Assembly: GCF_000023225.1 (NCBI RefSeq)
Contig: NC_013173.1
Location: 2,358,501-2,422,500, forward strand
Direction of reading: 5' to 3'
Length of the DNA stretch: 64,000 bases
Source of the DNA: Desulfomicrobium baculatum DSM 4028
GTDB taxonomy: Bacteria > Desulfobacterota > Desulfovibrionia > Desulfovibrionales > Desulfomicrobiaceae
Shown piece by piece: positions 48,401 to 57,406 of the stretch; position 1 is the first letter of the stretch, and each line of letters begins with the position of its first letter. The translations under genes were made by a program, and so were the position numbers. Under the pieces are notes generated by a model. It saw only the letters and a program-made list of their open reading frames with translations. It was not told the origin of the DNA and did no database searches.

Positions 48401-49120
48401 ATGGGAGAAGAATTGGCGGCAGGCTGCACCAGGCCCACGGCCGAGGTCGAGCAGGCACCGGAAGAAACACCACAAACGGCGGCAACACCAGTCCAAGGAG
48501 CGCGTCCCATGATTCAGGTCGGAAAAAAAGCACCGGACTTCGCAGCTCCGGCATACTTCAATGGCGCTTTCACCAATATCAGACTGTCCGACTTCCTGGG
48601 GAAATGGGTGGTGCTGTGCTTCTACCCGGGTGACTTCACCTTTGTCTGAGCAACCGAAATCTCGGCGGTCGCCGAGAAGCACGCGGAATTCGCCAAGCTG
48701 GGAGTGCAGGTCCTGTCCATGAGCACGGACAGCATGTTCGTGCACAAGATGTGGGTCGACGACGAACTCTCGAAAATGATCACGGCCAAAACCGTGCCCT
48801 TCCCCATGCTGTCCGACGGCGGCGGCAATGTTGGCAAAATGTACGGAATTTACGACGAAGCCAGCGGCGTGGATGTGCGTGGCCGCTTTCTTATCGACCC
48901 GGACGGAAATGTGCAGGCCTATGAGGTTCTGACTCCCCCGGTGGGCCGCAACGTGAACGAAACCCTGCGCCAGATCCAGGCGTTCCAGCTTGTGCGCGAG
49001 AGCAAAGGCACCAAGGCTACCCCTTCCGGCTGGAGACCCGGCAAACCGGTCCTGAGCCCCGGCCCCGGCCTGGTCGGCAAGGTTTGGGAAGTATGGACCG
49101 TGGACAAGGCCTTCGACTAG
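48401..49120 (+). CDS. Selenocysteine-containing peroxiredoxin (AhpC/Prx family)
   Basis: A 239-residue peroxiredoxin read through an in-frame UGA at 48647-48649 (residue 83). The protein before it ends PGDFTFV and after it continues [14 protein letters not shown]; in the family this position is the peroxidatic Cys of TFVCPTE. Thr80 and Arg160 (VRGRF) of the active site are kept. It has an acidic Pro/Ala-rich extension (residues 1-36) before the domain start [11 protein letters not shown]. Only Cys9 and Cys73 remain; the usual resolving Cys near GWRPG is Thr or Ser. CGGAGG lies 7 nt before the ATG. Translation of UGA as Sec is inferred from this context. Confidence 0.9.
48647..48649 (+). other. 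In-frame UGA decoded as selenocysteine (Sec83)
   Basis: TGA interrupts an otherwise continuous peroxiredoxin frame exactly at the peroxidatic position. The downstream 156 codons keep family motifs, so a frameshift or sequencing error is unlikely. Confidence 0.88.
48661..48676 (+). promoter_or_regulatory. Candidate bacterial SECIS hairpin
   Basis: CTCGGC, loop GGTC, GCCGAG: a perfect 6-bp stem starting 11 nt after the UGA, with guanines in the apical loop as SelB-binding hairpins require. The spacing fits bacterial SECIS elements, which sit just downstream of the UGA within the coding sequence. Confidence 0.75.
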
Positions 49121-49143
49121 CCCAGCCCTCCCGGCACAAAACC

Positions 49144-49173
49144 GCGAAACGCCCGGAAATCCGGGCGTTTCGC
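49144..49173. terminator. Strong hairpin after Sec-peroxiredoxin gene
   Basis: GCGAAACGCCCGG, loop AAAT, CCGGGCGTTTCGC form a perfect 13-bp stem, then ATTTCAG. The T-run is short but the stem is very stable. Confidence 0.8.
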
Positions 49174-49298
49174 ATTTCAGGGCCGGTCCGTAAGGACACA
49201 GGCCGTCAACTGTGACCTAGGTGAAGTCAGAAACGGTCATTGGCTTAAGCATACGGCTCATAATACCCGATCAACCTACCGACAACCTAAGGAAAAAA

Positions 49299-50027
49299 TC
49301 ACCCTTTCAGCATGCGCACGATCTCATCCTCACCCATGGGCTCTGGATGCTTGACCTCAAGACTGCGGGACCATTCGCGCGCGAAATCCTTCTGCAACCG
49401 CATGTTCAGGCCAAGGGTGATCAGCATGGCGATGAGCGCCCCGATGCTGGCCAGGAGCATGTCCTTGTGCGCGTCCCAGACATCGCCCTGAGTGCCTAGG
49501 TAGGCAACGCCCAGATCCCCGCCAAAGAATTCCGCCGCTCCCCATTCGATCAGTTCATAGAGCATGGACGTCGACATGGCGAAATCAAGGGGCAGAAAAT
49601 AGCCCCAGAACCCATCCGCCTGGGCGACACGGAAATAGACCTCGCGGATGGGATAGGCCAGCAGCAGCCCATAGAGAAAGTGCACGATGCGGTCAAAATT
49701 GTTGCGCTCCCAACCGACCAGCTCGTTGAACGTCGTGCCAAAGGCGGACTGGAACCACGCGTCGTAGGGGACCTCGGAATAGGTGTAATGGGAGCCGATC
49801 TCGTGAATGGCCAGAAAGACGAAAATGAGCGTGTAGGAAATTCTGGAGAAGGGAAATTTTTTCGCGGAAAGAAACAAGACAAGCAGAAAAACCACGACAA
49901 GGACATTTTCCAGAATCCAATCTTTCCTGTGATAAGGATCAATGGCCAGAAAAATAAATTCTACGCCAAACAGACAGGTCAGAAAAAATAGATACGACCT
50001 GTGTGAAGCGACTTGCATCCATCTCAT
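49299..50027 (-). CDS. DUF2238 (YjdF-like) membrane protein
   Basis: A 242-residue inner-membrane protein with about six hydrophobic segments. DUF2238 marks are FLAIHEIGSHYTYSEVPYD, NNFDRIVHFLYGLLLAYPI, YELIEWGAAEFFGGD and LGTQGDVWDAHKDML, with conserved His/Glu/Asp residues inside membrane stretches. Function unknown. AGAGG lies 7-8 nt before ATG 50027, preferred over an ATG six codons upstream. Stands alone, downstream of the hybrid kinase gene on the same strand, separated by 150 bp. Confidence 0.8.
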   Translation of the reverse strand: MRWMQVASHRSYLFFLTCLFGVEFIFLAIDPYHRKDWILENVLVVVFLLVLFLSAKKFPFSRISYTLIFVFLAIHEIGSHYTYSEVPYDAWFQSAFGTTFNELVGWERNNFDRIVHFLYGLLLAYPIREVYFRVAQADGFWGYFLPLDFAMSTSMLYELIEWGAAEFFGGDLGVAYLGTQGDVWDAHKDMLLASIGALIAMLITLGLNMRLQKDFAREWSRSLEVKHPEPMGEDEIVRMLKG

Positions 50028-50181
50028 GAAAAAACCTCTTTGCATTCGAATTTAACAGCCCATTCATGGTAAAATCGCGTCCTTCGGAATGCTGGTTACT
50101 TACGGAGCAGTAAATAAGCAATAGACATAAAATCGTAGAGGATAGTTCATCCGGAAAAGCGCAACAATTCCGCCAGACACG

Positions 50182-52218
50182 TCAGGATGTAAGCTGTGCG
50201 ATGAGGCGAGACAGTGAATTCATGTCCACAGGTTTGGAAAGATACGCCGTCATGCCGCAGGCCATAAAATGCTCCCGGTCTCCCGGCATGGCGTGTCCGG
50301 TCAGGGCGATGACCGGAATTTCAGGAGACACGCGGCCGATGGAGCCGGAACGGATTCGGCTGGTGGCTTCAAGTCCGTCCATGATCGGCATCTGGATGTC
50401 CATGAGCACGCAATCGAAATCCTCCAGCGCCAGCAGGTCGAGGGCCTCCTGGCCATTGCGGGCCAGCGTCGAATAATGGCCAAGCTTTCTGAGCATCCGG
50501 GTCAGGGCCAACTGGTTGACCGGGTCATCCTCCACCACCAGGACGTGCTTGTCCCGGACCTCCGGCAGCGGAGGCTCTTCAAGATTCTCACACACCGACC
50601 GGCCGGGAAGCAGCGGAACCCTGACGGTCATGGTCGTGCCGTGGCCGGGCTCGCTCTGAACCGTTATCGTCCCATCCATCATGTCCACCAGGCGCCTGAC
50701 TATGGCCAGGCCCAGCCCAACGCCTCCGTGCTGGCGCACGGCCGAACCATCGACCTGGGTGAAGGCGTTGAATATGTCCTCCTGCCGCTCCCGGGGGATG
50801 CCGACACCTGTGTCCTGGACCGTGAATTCGACGTGCATCTGTCCACCCTGGTCCAGTCGCCGGGCCGTGACCTGAACGCTGCCCCGGGGCGTGAACTTCG
50901 TGGCGTTGCCGACCAGATTGAAAAGAATCTGCCGCAGACGGCCCTCGTCGCCCACCACATGCGAAGGGATGGCCTCGTCGATCTCAAACGAGAGCTCAAG
51001 CCCTTTGGCCTTGGCCGGGATGACAAAGAGGTCGCGCACGGAGTCGCGCAGGTCCACGAAATGAAATTCCTGAGCGACAACGTCCAGCTTGCCTGCCTCG
51101 ATGCGTGAAATTTCGAGGATGTCGGTCAGGAGCTGGGTCAGCCGTTTGGATGAGCGGATGGCCGTGAACACAAACTCCTTCTGCTCCGCATCCAGGTACG
51201 TGTGACTCAAGAGCTGCAGCATGCCGACGATGCCGTTCAATGGAGTGCGGACCTCATGGCTCATGTTGGCCAGAAACTCCGACTTTGCGCGGCTGGAGGC
51301 TTCGGCGGCGCGCCGCGCCGCGGCCAGATCCGAGACATCGGTCAGCACGTTTATGAACCCGGCCAGTTGACCCTGACTGGTATGAAACGGCGCGCAGGAA
51401 GACAGCATGCGGCGCATGCAGCCGTCCGCCGCGCGGCATTCAAACTCGTCCGGCCCCAGCCCCTCATTTTTGGCCGGCTCCAGAACAAAGGAGTCCCGAA
51501 GCCGGGATTCATGCTCGCCGACAAGCTCCTGCCCGGACTTTCCGACCAATGCGCTGAAAGCATCGTTGCATCGCAGAATCCGGCCGTGAATGTCCTGCAC
51601 GAACACGGGGTTGGGCAAACTTGAAAGCAGGGATGACAGGAAGGCGTGCTGCTCTTCCAGCCGGTCGCGAGTGGCCTGCAGCTCGGCGGTGCGCTCCCGC
51701 ACGGCCAGCTCCAGATCCCGGTACTGATCGGCCTGACGCATGATCAGGGCCAACAACGAGGACAGACGGTCAAGACTGTGAACAATGGTCTCAATGCCGC
51801 AGGTGTCCATGAGTCCAAGCAAAACCAGGGCGCCGATCACTTCACTGCCAACGCGCAGCGGCACGATCACGGAATCCGACAGGCCAAGTGAACGCAGCAA
51901 TTCGCCGGACACGGTCCGGTCCTCCGGGCTCACGGTCATGGCCAGATGCGAAGCATGACTGGCATGGATAAGCTGTTCGACCGCGTCCTTCTTGAACAAT
52001 GCCTCCTGCCGCAAGGGACGCACGGCCAAAAGGCGATGCGGACTTCCGTGCCCCTGACAGGCGACCACGGCCACGGCCTTTACCCCCAGAAGCTCCCGGA
52101 CCTGCGACGCCACATACTCGGCGCACTTCACCGGATCCGTCACATGCTCAAGAGTTCCCGAGGCCAGATCGGCAAAAAGCTGGTAAAAGGCCCGCGGCTC
52201 TCCGGCATCACTGTGCAT
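50182..52218 (-). CDS. Hybrid histidine kinase (GAF-PAS-HisKA-HATPase-REC)
   Basis: A 678-residue soluble hybrid kinase with no membrane segment. GAF-like N-terminus (about 15-165), a coiled coil ([20 protein letters not shown]), PAS (193-300), HisKA with His321 in [18 protein letters not shown], HATPase ([27 protein letters not shown]), and a C-terminal receiver with Asp607 in VLMDIQMP. There is no DNA-binding output, so it needs a partner. Its ATG lies inside the end of the DUF1638 gene (11-bp overlap), tying it to the corrinoid operon. GGAG precedes the start. Confidence 0.9.
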   Translation of the reverse strand: MHSDAGEPRAFYQLFADLASGTLEHVTDPVKCAEYVASQVRELLGVKAVAVVACQGHGSPHRLLAVRPLRQEALFKKDAVEQLIHASHASHLAMTVSPEDRTVSGELLRSLGLSDSVIVPLRVGSEVIGALVLLGLMDTCGIETIVHSLDRLSSLLALIMRQADQYRDLELAVRERTAELQATRDRLEEQHAFLSSLLSSLPNPVFVQDIHGRILRCNDAFSALVGKSGQELVGEHESRLRDSFVLEPAKNEGLGPDEFECRAADGCMRRMLSSCAPFHTSQGQLAGFINVLTDVSDLAAARRAAEASSRAKSEFLANMSHEVRTPLNGIVGMLQLLSHTYLDAEQKEFVFTAIRSSKRLTQLLTDILEISRIEAGKLDVVAQEFHFVDLRDSVRDLFVIPAKAKGLELSFEIDEAIPSHVVGDEGRLRQILFNLVGNATKFTPRGSVQVTARRLDQGGQMHVEFTVQDTGVGIPRERQEDIFNAFTQVDGSAVRQHGGVGLGLAIVRRLVDMMDGTITVQSEPGHGTTMTVRVPLLPGRSVCENLEEPPLPEVRDKHVLVVEDDPVNQLALTRMLRKLGHYSTLARNGQEALDLLALEDFDCVLMDIQMPIMDGLEATSRIRSGSIGRVSPEIPVIALTGHAMPGDREHFMACGMTAYLSKPVDMNSLSRLIAQLTS

Positions 52219-52786
52219 CGAGCATCTCCTGGGCGTTTGCGACATTGTGTTCCAACCGGCCAAGTCCCAGCGTCAAGACGGTCATGGGCATCTCCAGTTC
52301 CCGACTGATTTCATCCAGAAGCGCAGATGGCACAGGCATGACCCCGGTGTCCAGATAGATGAAGTGGCTGTGCACCTCGCGCAACATTTCCCCGGCCCCG
52401 CGCACGCCCGCAAAGCCCAACTCGCGTTCGAAAACGTCGCGCCAGCGCAGGGTCCATTCCGGCAGGAAAAAAAATGCTCCGGCCCTGCGCAAACGCCGGT
52501 AATCCTCACGGCCAAGCACTATCTCGCAGCAGTTGATGCCTGCCGTCTTGGCGTAACCCTGCTGGCGGGACAGCTCGACAATGCGCGGAGTACAGTCGCC
52601 ATAGATGAAAAGCGTCTTGCCGCGCGGATGCGCTGCGAGCACGTCGTCGATGCGGTTCTGCAGCAGATTCGGGCGCATGTGCAGCATGGAATCGGCGAAA
52701 ACGAAGTGCATACGGGGAAATCGCGGGGCCAACTGCTCCATTTCCGCCTGAAAAATACCGCAGGTTATGGCCAGAATGTCTTTCAT
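52208..52786 (-). CDS. DUF1638 protein
   Basis: A 192-residue DUF1638 protein, a soluble family of unknown function often found near corrinoid methyltransferase genes. Recognisable: an ILAITCGIFQAEME start, FIYGDCTPRIVELSRQQGY, INCCEIVLGREDYRRL, and the C-terminal DTGVMPVPSALLDEISREL. Three conserved Cys (Cys9, the Cys of GDC and the CC pair) could bind metal or a cofactor. It overlaps the UroD-like gene by four bases and the hybrid kinase by 11, so all are translated together. Confidence 0.82.
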   Translation of the reverse strand: MKDILAITCGIFQAEMEQLAPRFPRMHFVFADSMLHMRPNLLQNRIDDVLAAHPRGKTLFIYGDCTPRIVELSRQQGYAKTAGINCCEIVLGREDYRRLRRAGAFFFLPEWTLRWRDVFERELGFAGVRGAGEMLREVHSHFIYLDTGVMPVPSALLDEISRELEMPMTVLTLGLGRLEHNVANAQEMLDAQ

Positions 52787-53802
52787 GCGACCTCACCGGC
52801 ATCCATGACCGCCTTGCGCACTGCCAGCAGGGTGTCCGGACTTGTGTCATAGGGGATGTCCGCGTGCGAGGAGGCGAGCACGAAATTTCTGTCCGAAGCA
52901 CGGTCAGCCAGAAGCGTGGACACGAATGCATACGCTTTGTCCGGCTGCATGCGTGCCAGGCCCGGACCGTTCACGTTGCCGAGCATAAGCCGCTGCGGGC
53001 CCAGAATCTCCCGGGCCTGAGACAGGTCGTCGCGCGGATCGAGCAGGAACCCGGCCACATTTGGCAGGCCGGAGCAAAGCTGAAGATGATCCAGAATGCG
53101 GTTGCCGCCGTGATGGTAGACAAGCGGCCCCTGCGCCTGCGCAAAGGCCCGGGTCAGTTCGGGCAGGATGGTTTTTTCAAGCAGGGCCGGGGTGACGATG
53201 CGCAGGTTGGCGAACATGACCGGAATGGCCACAAAGGCGGCGCCGGCGGCAAAAAAGGCCCCGGTCAGGCGCAGGAAATGGTCCGTGGCCAGGTCCATGA
53301 GACGCGCGGCGCGCTCCTGGTCAAAAAGCAGGATCTCAAGCCAGGTCTCGATGCCCAGCAGCATGGCCGGCAGGTCCACGGGGGCGGTGGCCACCGCGCA
53401 GACAGGCTTTGCGGAGCCCCACTCCGCCGCCAGAAGACGCGTGGACTCGACGAGATAGGCTACCCCTTCATCCCGCAGCAAGCCCTCGCCCAGCGACTGG
53501 GCCTCTTCCTGCCCGCGAAACGGGGGTTTACGGACGTTGGGAGGAAAATTGTCCAGCCAGATCCCCTCCCCGCCGTAGGCCAGGGCTTCAAAGGGCAGGG
53601 CAAAGGGGGAGAACACGATATCAGGATCGATGAAGCGCACGACCTCGCGCTGCCCTTCCAGGTAGCGCCCGGGCGCGGAATAATACTCCCGGGCCTTGCA
53701 CCCGGAAAGTCTGGATCCGTAGAGACTCAGGGCCAGAGTGAAAGCCCGGCGGTCCGAAGGCTGCCCATGCAGGGCGCAAAGCACGCGCTCCATGCCGGTC
53801 AT
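52783..53802 (-). CDS. UroD/MtaA-like methyltransferase-fold protein, altered zinc motif
   Basis: A 339-residue uroporphyrinogen-decarboxylase-fold protein of the MtaA/MtbA/CmuA type. It starts TGMERVLCALHGQPSDRRAF. In the corrinoid:thiol methyltransferases zinc is bound by HxC and a later Cys in a GC motif. Here the equivalents read YHHGGN (residues 229-234) and SSHADIP (311-317), with His/Gly in place of both Cys. It may bind metal through His or have lost the transfer step. Overlaps both neighbours by four bases; the upstream gene encodes its likely corrinoid partner. Confidence 0.82.
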   Translation of the reverse strand: MTGMERVLCALHGQPSDRRAFTLALSLYGSRLSGCKAREYYSAPGRYLEGQREVVRFIDPDIVFSPFALPFEALAYGGEGIWLDNFPPNVRKPPFRGQEEAQSLGEGLLRDEGVAYLVESTRLLAAEWGSAKPVCAVATAPVDLPAMLLGIETWLEILLFDQERAARLMDLATDHFLRLTGAFFAAGAAFVAIPVMFANLRIVTPALLEKTILPELTRAFAQAQGPLVYHHGGNRILDHLQLCSGLPNVAGFLLDPRDDLSQAREILGPQRLMLGNVNGPGLARMQPDKAYAFVSTLLADRASDRNFVLASSHADIPYDTSPDTLLAVRKAVMDAGEVA

Positions 53803-54485
53803 ATCCCGTCCGTCTCAAGGCTTTTGGCCCAAAGCCGGTCAAACAGCTCCGGGGCCTGGATGGCACTGGAGGCCGTGCCGTCGCCGCCGACCTCAAGCGT
53901 CAGTTCCGGCCGCAGCTTGAAGACCGCCCCGCCCACGGCCAGTTGAACCTTGCCGCGAAGCCCCTGGGCATCGATCTCGGTCCGCAGGGCGCGGATGTTC
54001 TCGGCCGTGGTCAGCATCATGGCCGAGACCCCGACAACCCTCGCATCGTGCTCCAGGGCCGCCGCGATAAAATTCTGGGGTGTCACGTCGTTGCCCAGAT
54101 CAATGACCTTCCAGCCGGCGGCGCGCAAAAATACCGCGACCATCTTGCGCCCCAGCGAATGGTAGTCATCCTCCACATTGCCAAGCACCACCGGCCCTTT
54201 GACATCCAGCGGCAGATCCCCGCCGGATTCGGCAGCGGCGACCAGAAGGTCCTCGGCGATCTTCCCGGCCACATAGCCTTGGGCCAGGGACAGATTTTCC
54301 AGATGCCAGGCTTCCCCTATCCGCTCCAGCACAGGTTCGAGCAGAACGTTAACCGCCGCCTGAAAGCCGTGGGCCCCCGCGTGTTCGAGCAACAGTCCCA
54401 GAGCCTCTTCACGCTCAGCGTTAAGCATCAATGAATACAAGGCTTCCCTGCGCGATTCCAGATTGACGCCACTCTTTTCAGTCAT
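53799..54485 (-). CDS. Corrinoid (B12)-binding protein, MtaC/MtbC-like
   Basis: A 228-residue protein with an N-terminal four-helix cap (residues 1-85) and a cobalamin-binding Rossmann domain. The lower-ligand motif is D107-x-H109-x-x-G112 in EDDYHSLGRKMV, followed by VGVSAMMLTT and AVGGAVF for the nucleotide tail, so His-on B12 binding is expected. GGGAG lies 7 nt before ATG 54485. First gene of the overlapping corrinoid/UroD-like/DUF1638/kinase unit. No substrate:corrinoid methyltransferase gene (MtaB/MttB type) is present in the window. Confidence 0.88.
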   Translation of the reverse strand: MTEKSGVNLESRREALYSLMLNAEREEALGLLLEHAGAHGFQAAVNVLLEPVLERIGEAWHLENLSLAQGYVAGKIAEDLLVAAAESGGDLPLDVKGPVVLGNVEDDYHSLGRKMVAVFLRAAGWKVIDLGNDVTPQNFIAAALEHDARVVGVSAMMLTTAENIRALRTEIDAQGLRGKVQLAVGGAVFKLRPELTLEVGGDGTASSAIQAPELFDRLWAKSLETDGI

Positions 54486-54624
54486 GACCGCTCCCTTGCA
54501 AGCTTGGCAGTAAATCCGTCGCTGTTTGACCACACTCTCCAGATCTTGGCAACGTGTCCTACGCCATTACCTCGTATATCTTACATTCTTTTGTTTCCCG
54601 GCGAACGCTGGTTCATTCCTTTTG

Positions 54625-54652
54625 TTGACTTCGCAGCCCATGGTGGCACAAT
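54625..54652 (+). promoter_or_regulatory. Candidate sigma70 promoter of BMP importer operon
   Basis: TTGACT, 16-bp spacer, CACAAT, 117 nt before the start codon, in the spacer shared with the divergent corrinoid operon. Confidence 0.4.
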
Positions 54653-54768
54653 CGGGATTTACTTTTCCGACACATCCCCCTATTTCACCCGGCTTCCGCA
54701 AACACCGCGTTTCGCGGCTGCCACATCCAGGCGCGTGGTTTCCACGCCCGACACACCCGGAGGAAAAC

Positions 54769-55938
54769 ATGAAGCGTTTTCTGGTCTCCCTTGGTCTTAT
54801 GACCGTGCTGCTCTTCCCGTCCCTGGTTTCGGCCAAGGACCTCACCATCGGCCTCATTCTGGTCGGCCCGTACAACGACAAAGGCTACAGTCAGGCCCAG
54901 TACGAAGGCGGCAAATACGTCGAGGAAAAACTCCCCGGCACGAAGCTGATCTATCTGGACAAGGTCAACCCCGCCGACCGTCCCGGCCTGACCATTCCGC
55001 AGATCGTCGATGATCTGGTGGAAAAGGGCGCGGACCTGATCATCGCGGGCTCCGACGACATGAAGGACGGCATCCGCGAGGCCGCGAGCCTGCACCCGGA
55101 CAAGACGTTCGTGCATGTCTCCGGCGACGACGTCATCACCGGCAAGGCCCCGGCCAATCTGGGCAACCTGTTCGGCCGCATGGAATACGGCAAGATGATG
55201 GCCGGTTTCACCGCCGCCCTGACCTCCAAGACGGGCAAGGTCGCCTACCTGGGTCCGCTGATCAACGAGGAGACCCGCCGTCTGGCCGCTTCCGCCTTCC
55301 TGGGCGCCCGCTACGCCTGGACCGAAGTGCTGGGCAAGAAGGCCGAAGACCTCAAGTTCAAGGTCAGCTGGATCGGCTTCTGGTTCAACATCCCCGGCGT
55401 GACCACGGACCCGGCCCAGGTCGCGGGCTCTTTCTTCGACGGCGGATACGATGTCGTCATTTCCGGCATCGACACCCCCGAGGCAGTGGCTGTGGCGCGT
55501 CAGAAGCGCGACCAGGGCCGCGAAGCCTGGGCCGTCCCGTACGACTACGCCAAGGCCTGCGAAGGCCAGGGCCCGACCTGCATCGGCGTGCCCTACTTCA
55601 ATTGGGGCCCGTCCTTTTTGCGTCAGGCCAAGGCTGTTCAAGACGGCTCCTGGAAGCAGGACTTCCAGTGGGAAGCTCCGCACTGGGCCGACATCAACGA
55701 TCACGACGCATCCACTGTCGGCTTCATGGCCGGCGAAGGCCTGTCCGCCGAGAACAAGGCCCGGCTCGATGCCTTTGTGGCCGATCTGGGCGCGCACAAA
55801 ATCAATCTCTTCAGCGGACCGCTCAACTTCCAGGACGGCACGCCCTTCCTGAAGGCCGGCGACACGGCCACGGACGAGCAGGTCTGGTCGCTGCCGCAGC
55901 TGCTTGAAGGCATGGAAGGCCAGTCCAGCGCGCAGTGA
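54769..55938 (+). CDS. BMP-family substrate-binding protein
   Basis: A 389-residue periplasmic binding protein of the basic membrane protein (PnrA/Med) family, the solute receptor of nucleoside- or riboflavin-type ABC importers. Signal peptide MKRFLVSLGLMTVLLFPSLV (cleavage after VSA; no lipobox Cys). Typical BMP stretches: GPYNDKGYSQAQYEGGKYV and GSDDMKDGIREAASLHPDKTFVHVSG. AGGAGG lies 5 nt before the ATG. It leads a four-gene operon; the ATPase starts one base after its stop. It is divergent from the corrinoid operon. Confidence 0.9.
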   Translation: MKRFLVSLGLMTVLLFPSLVSAKDLTIGLILVGPYNDKGYSQAQYEGGKYVEEKLPGTKLIYLDKVNPADRPGLTIPQIVDDLVEKGADLIIAGSDDMKDGIREAASLHPDKTFVHVSGDDVITGKAPANLGNLFGRMEYGKMMAGFTAALTSKTGKVAYLGPLINEETRRLAASAFLGARYAWTEVLGKKAEDLKFKVSWIGFWFNIPGVTTDPAQVAGSFFDGGYDVVISGIDTPEAVAVARQKRDQGREAWAVPYDYAKACEGQGPTCIGVPYFNWGPSFLRQAKAVQDGSWKQDFQWEAPHWADINDHDASTVGFMAGEGLSAENKARLDAFVADLGAHKINLFSGPLNFQDGTPFLKAGDTATDEQVWSLPQLLEGMEGQSSAQ

Positions 55939-55939
55939 C

Positions 55940-57406
55940 ATGATCGTTTTACGCGACATCAGTAAGCACTACGGCCGGGTCCGGGCCAACGACTCCATCA
56001 GCCTGACCCTGGAACCCGGCCGCATCTACGCCCTGGTGGGAGAAAACGGGGCCGGCAAGAGCACGCTCATGCGTATTCTGGCCGGCCATACCGTGCCCGA
56101 CTCCGGAGTCATCACCCTGCGCGGCGAGGAACATCCGGGCCTGACCCCGGCCATGGCTGCGCGCCTGGGCGTGGGCATGCTCTACCAGGATCCGCTGGAC
56201 TTTCCGGCCCTGCCGGTCTGGGAAAATTTCCGCCTGAGCGGCCCGTCCCGGAACAGAACGCAGGTTGTGGACCGCCTGGGCGAGCTCTCCAACCACCTGG
56301 GCGTCTGTTTCCTGCCGGACGAGCCCGTGGCCTCCATGACCGTGGGCGAACGCCAGCTGCTCGAACTGCTGCGCCTCCTTGACCTGGGCGCGACGACCCT
56401 CATCCTCGACGAGCCGACCACGGGCATCACCCCGGAACAGAAACGCGACCTCTTCGGCCTGCTCTCCCGCCTGGCCCGCCAGGAAGGGCACACGGTCATC
56501 CTGGTCACGCACAAGCTCTCCGAAGCGCTGGAGATGGCCGACGCCATCTTTGTCATGCGCCAGGGTCGCCTGGAAGCCCGGCTGACCCCGCCTTACGACT
56601 CCGAAGAGCTGGTCCGGCGCATGTTCGGCGACACGGCCGCGCAATCCACGGACAGCGCCCTGCCCGAAATCGGACAAAGCAGGCGCGTGACCTTGGCCGA
56701 GACGGTCTTCGCCGGGCCCAAATACCATTTGGGTCCGCTGAATCTTTCGGCCGCGCCCGGCGAGATCATCGGCCTGGCCGGACTCGACGGCAGCGGCCAG
56801 GAACTTTTCCTGCGCGGCCTGTGCGGACTGGACCGCATGGCTGCGGGCAGCCTCACGCTCAACAACGCCGCGCACGCCCGGACACATTTCAAGACATTGC
56901 GCCGCGAAGGCGTGCATTTCGTGCCTGCCGACCGCATGAGCCAGGCCCTCTTCCCGGACCTGTCCATCCGCGACCACATCCTGCTCGCCTTTCCCAAACA
57001 CGCCGCGAGGCTGGAGGAATTCCACCAGTCGCAGTGCGTGGAGCGCTTCGATCTGCGCGCCCATCCGGACACCCCGGCCAAGGCCCTGTCCGGCGGCAAC
57101 CAGCAACGCCTGCTCCTGTCGCTCATCCCCGACGACGCCCCGCTCTTGCTCATGGAGCATCCCACCCGGGGCCTGGACGCCGGATCGTCCAGGCAGGTCT
57201 GGGAGCACTTGCGCAAACGCTGCGCCGCGGGCGCGACGCTCTTCTTCTTTTCACCCGATCTGGATGAGGTCATCGAACACAGCCACCGCGTGCTGATCTT
57301 TTTTGACCGCGCCCTCGTGGCCGACGTGCCGCGTCACAACGCAAGCGTTGAAATTCTGGGGGCCCTCATGGCCGGAAAAAAACCGGAGGGCGCCCATGCC
57401 GCGTAA
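55940..57406 (+). CDS. ABC importer ATPase, two fused nucleotide-binding domains
   Basis: A 488-residue double ATPase of the sugar/nucleoside class. The first domain has Walker A GENGAGKST, signature MTVGERQLLELLRLL (LSGGQ-like degenerate) and Walker B TLILDEPTTG. The second has a degenerate Walker A (GLDGSGQELFLRGL, no Lys), but signature LSGGNQQRLLL and a Walker B-like LLLMEHPTRG. Such asymmetry is normal in this class. The stop of the binding protein is one base before its ATG. Permeases follow. Confidence 0.92.
   Translation: MIVLRDISKHYGRVRANDSISLTLEPGRIYALVGENGAGKSTLMRILAGHTVPDSGVITLRGEEHPGLTPAMAARLGVGMLYQDPLDFPALPVWENFRLSGPSRNRTQVVDRLGELSNHLGVCFLPDEPVASMTVGERQLLELLRLLDLGATTLILDEPTTGITPEQKRDLFGLLSRLARQEGHTVILVTHKLSEALEMADAIFVMRQGRLEARLTPPYDSEELVRRMFGDTAAQSTDSALPEIGQSRRVTLAETVFAGPKYHLGPLNLSAAPGEIIGLAGLDGSGQELFLRGLCGLDRMAAGSLTLNNAAHARTHFKTLRREGVHFVPADRMSQALFPDLSIRDHILLAFPKHAARLEEFHQSQCVERFDLRAHPDTPAKALSGGNQQRLLLSLIPDDAPLLLMEHPTRGLDAGSSRQVWEHLRKRCAAGATLFFFSPDLDEVIEHSHRVLIFFDRALVADVPRHNASVEILGALMAGKKPEGAHAA

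Noticed and set aside
48647-48649. TGA as a nonsense mutation or split gene
   Set aside because: The frame continues with intact Prx motifs, the position is the peroxidatic site, and a SECIS-like hairpin follows. Selenocysteine explains all three.
54486-54768. Cobalamin or purine riboswitch upstream of the corrinoid or BMP operons
   Set aside because: No B12-box or purine-aptamer core was seen on either strand in the spacer.
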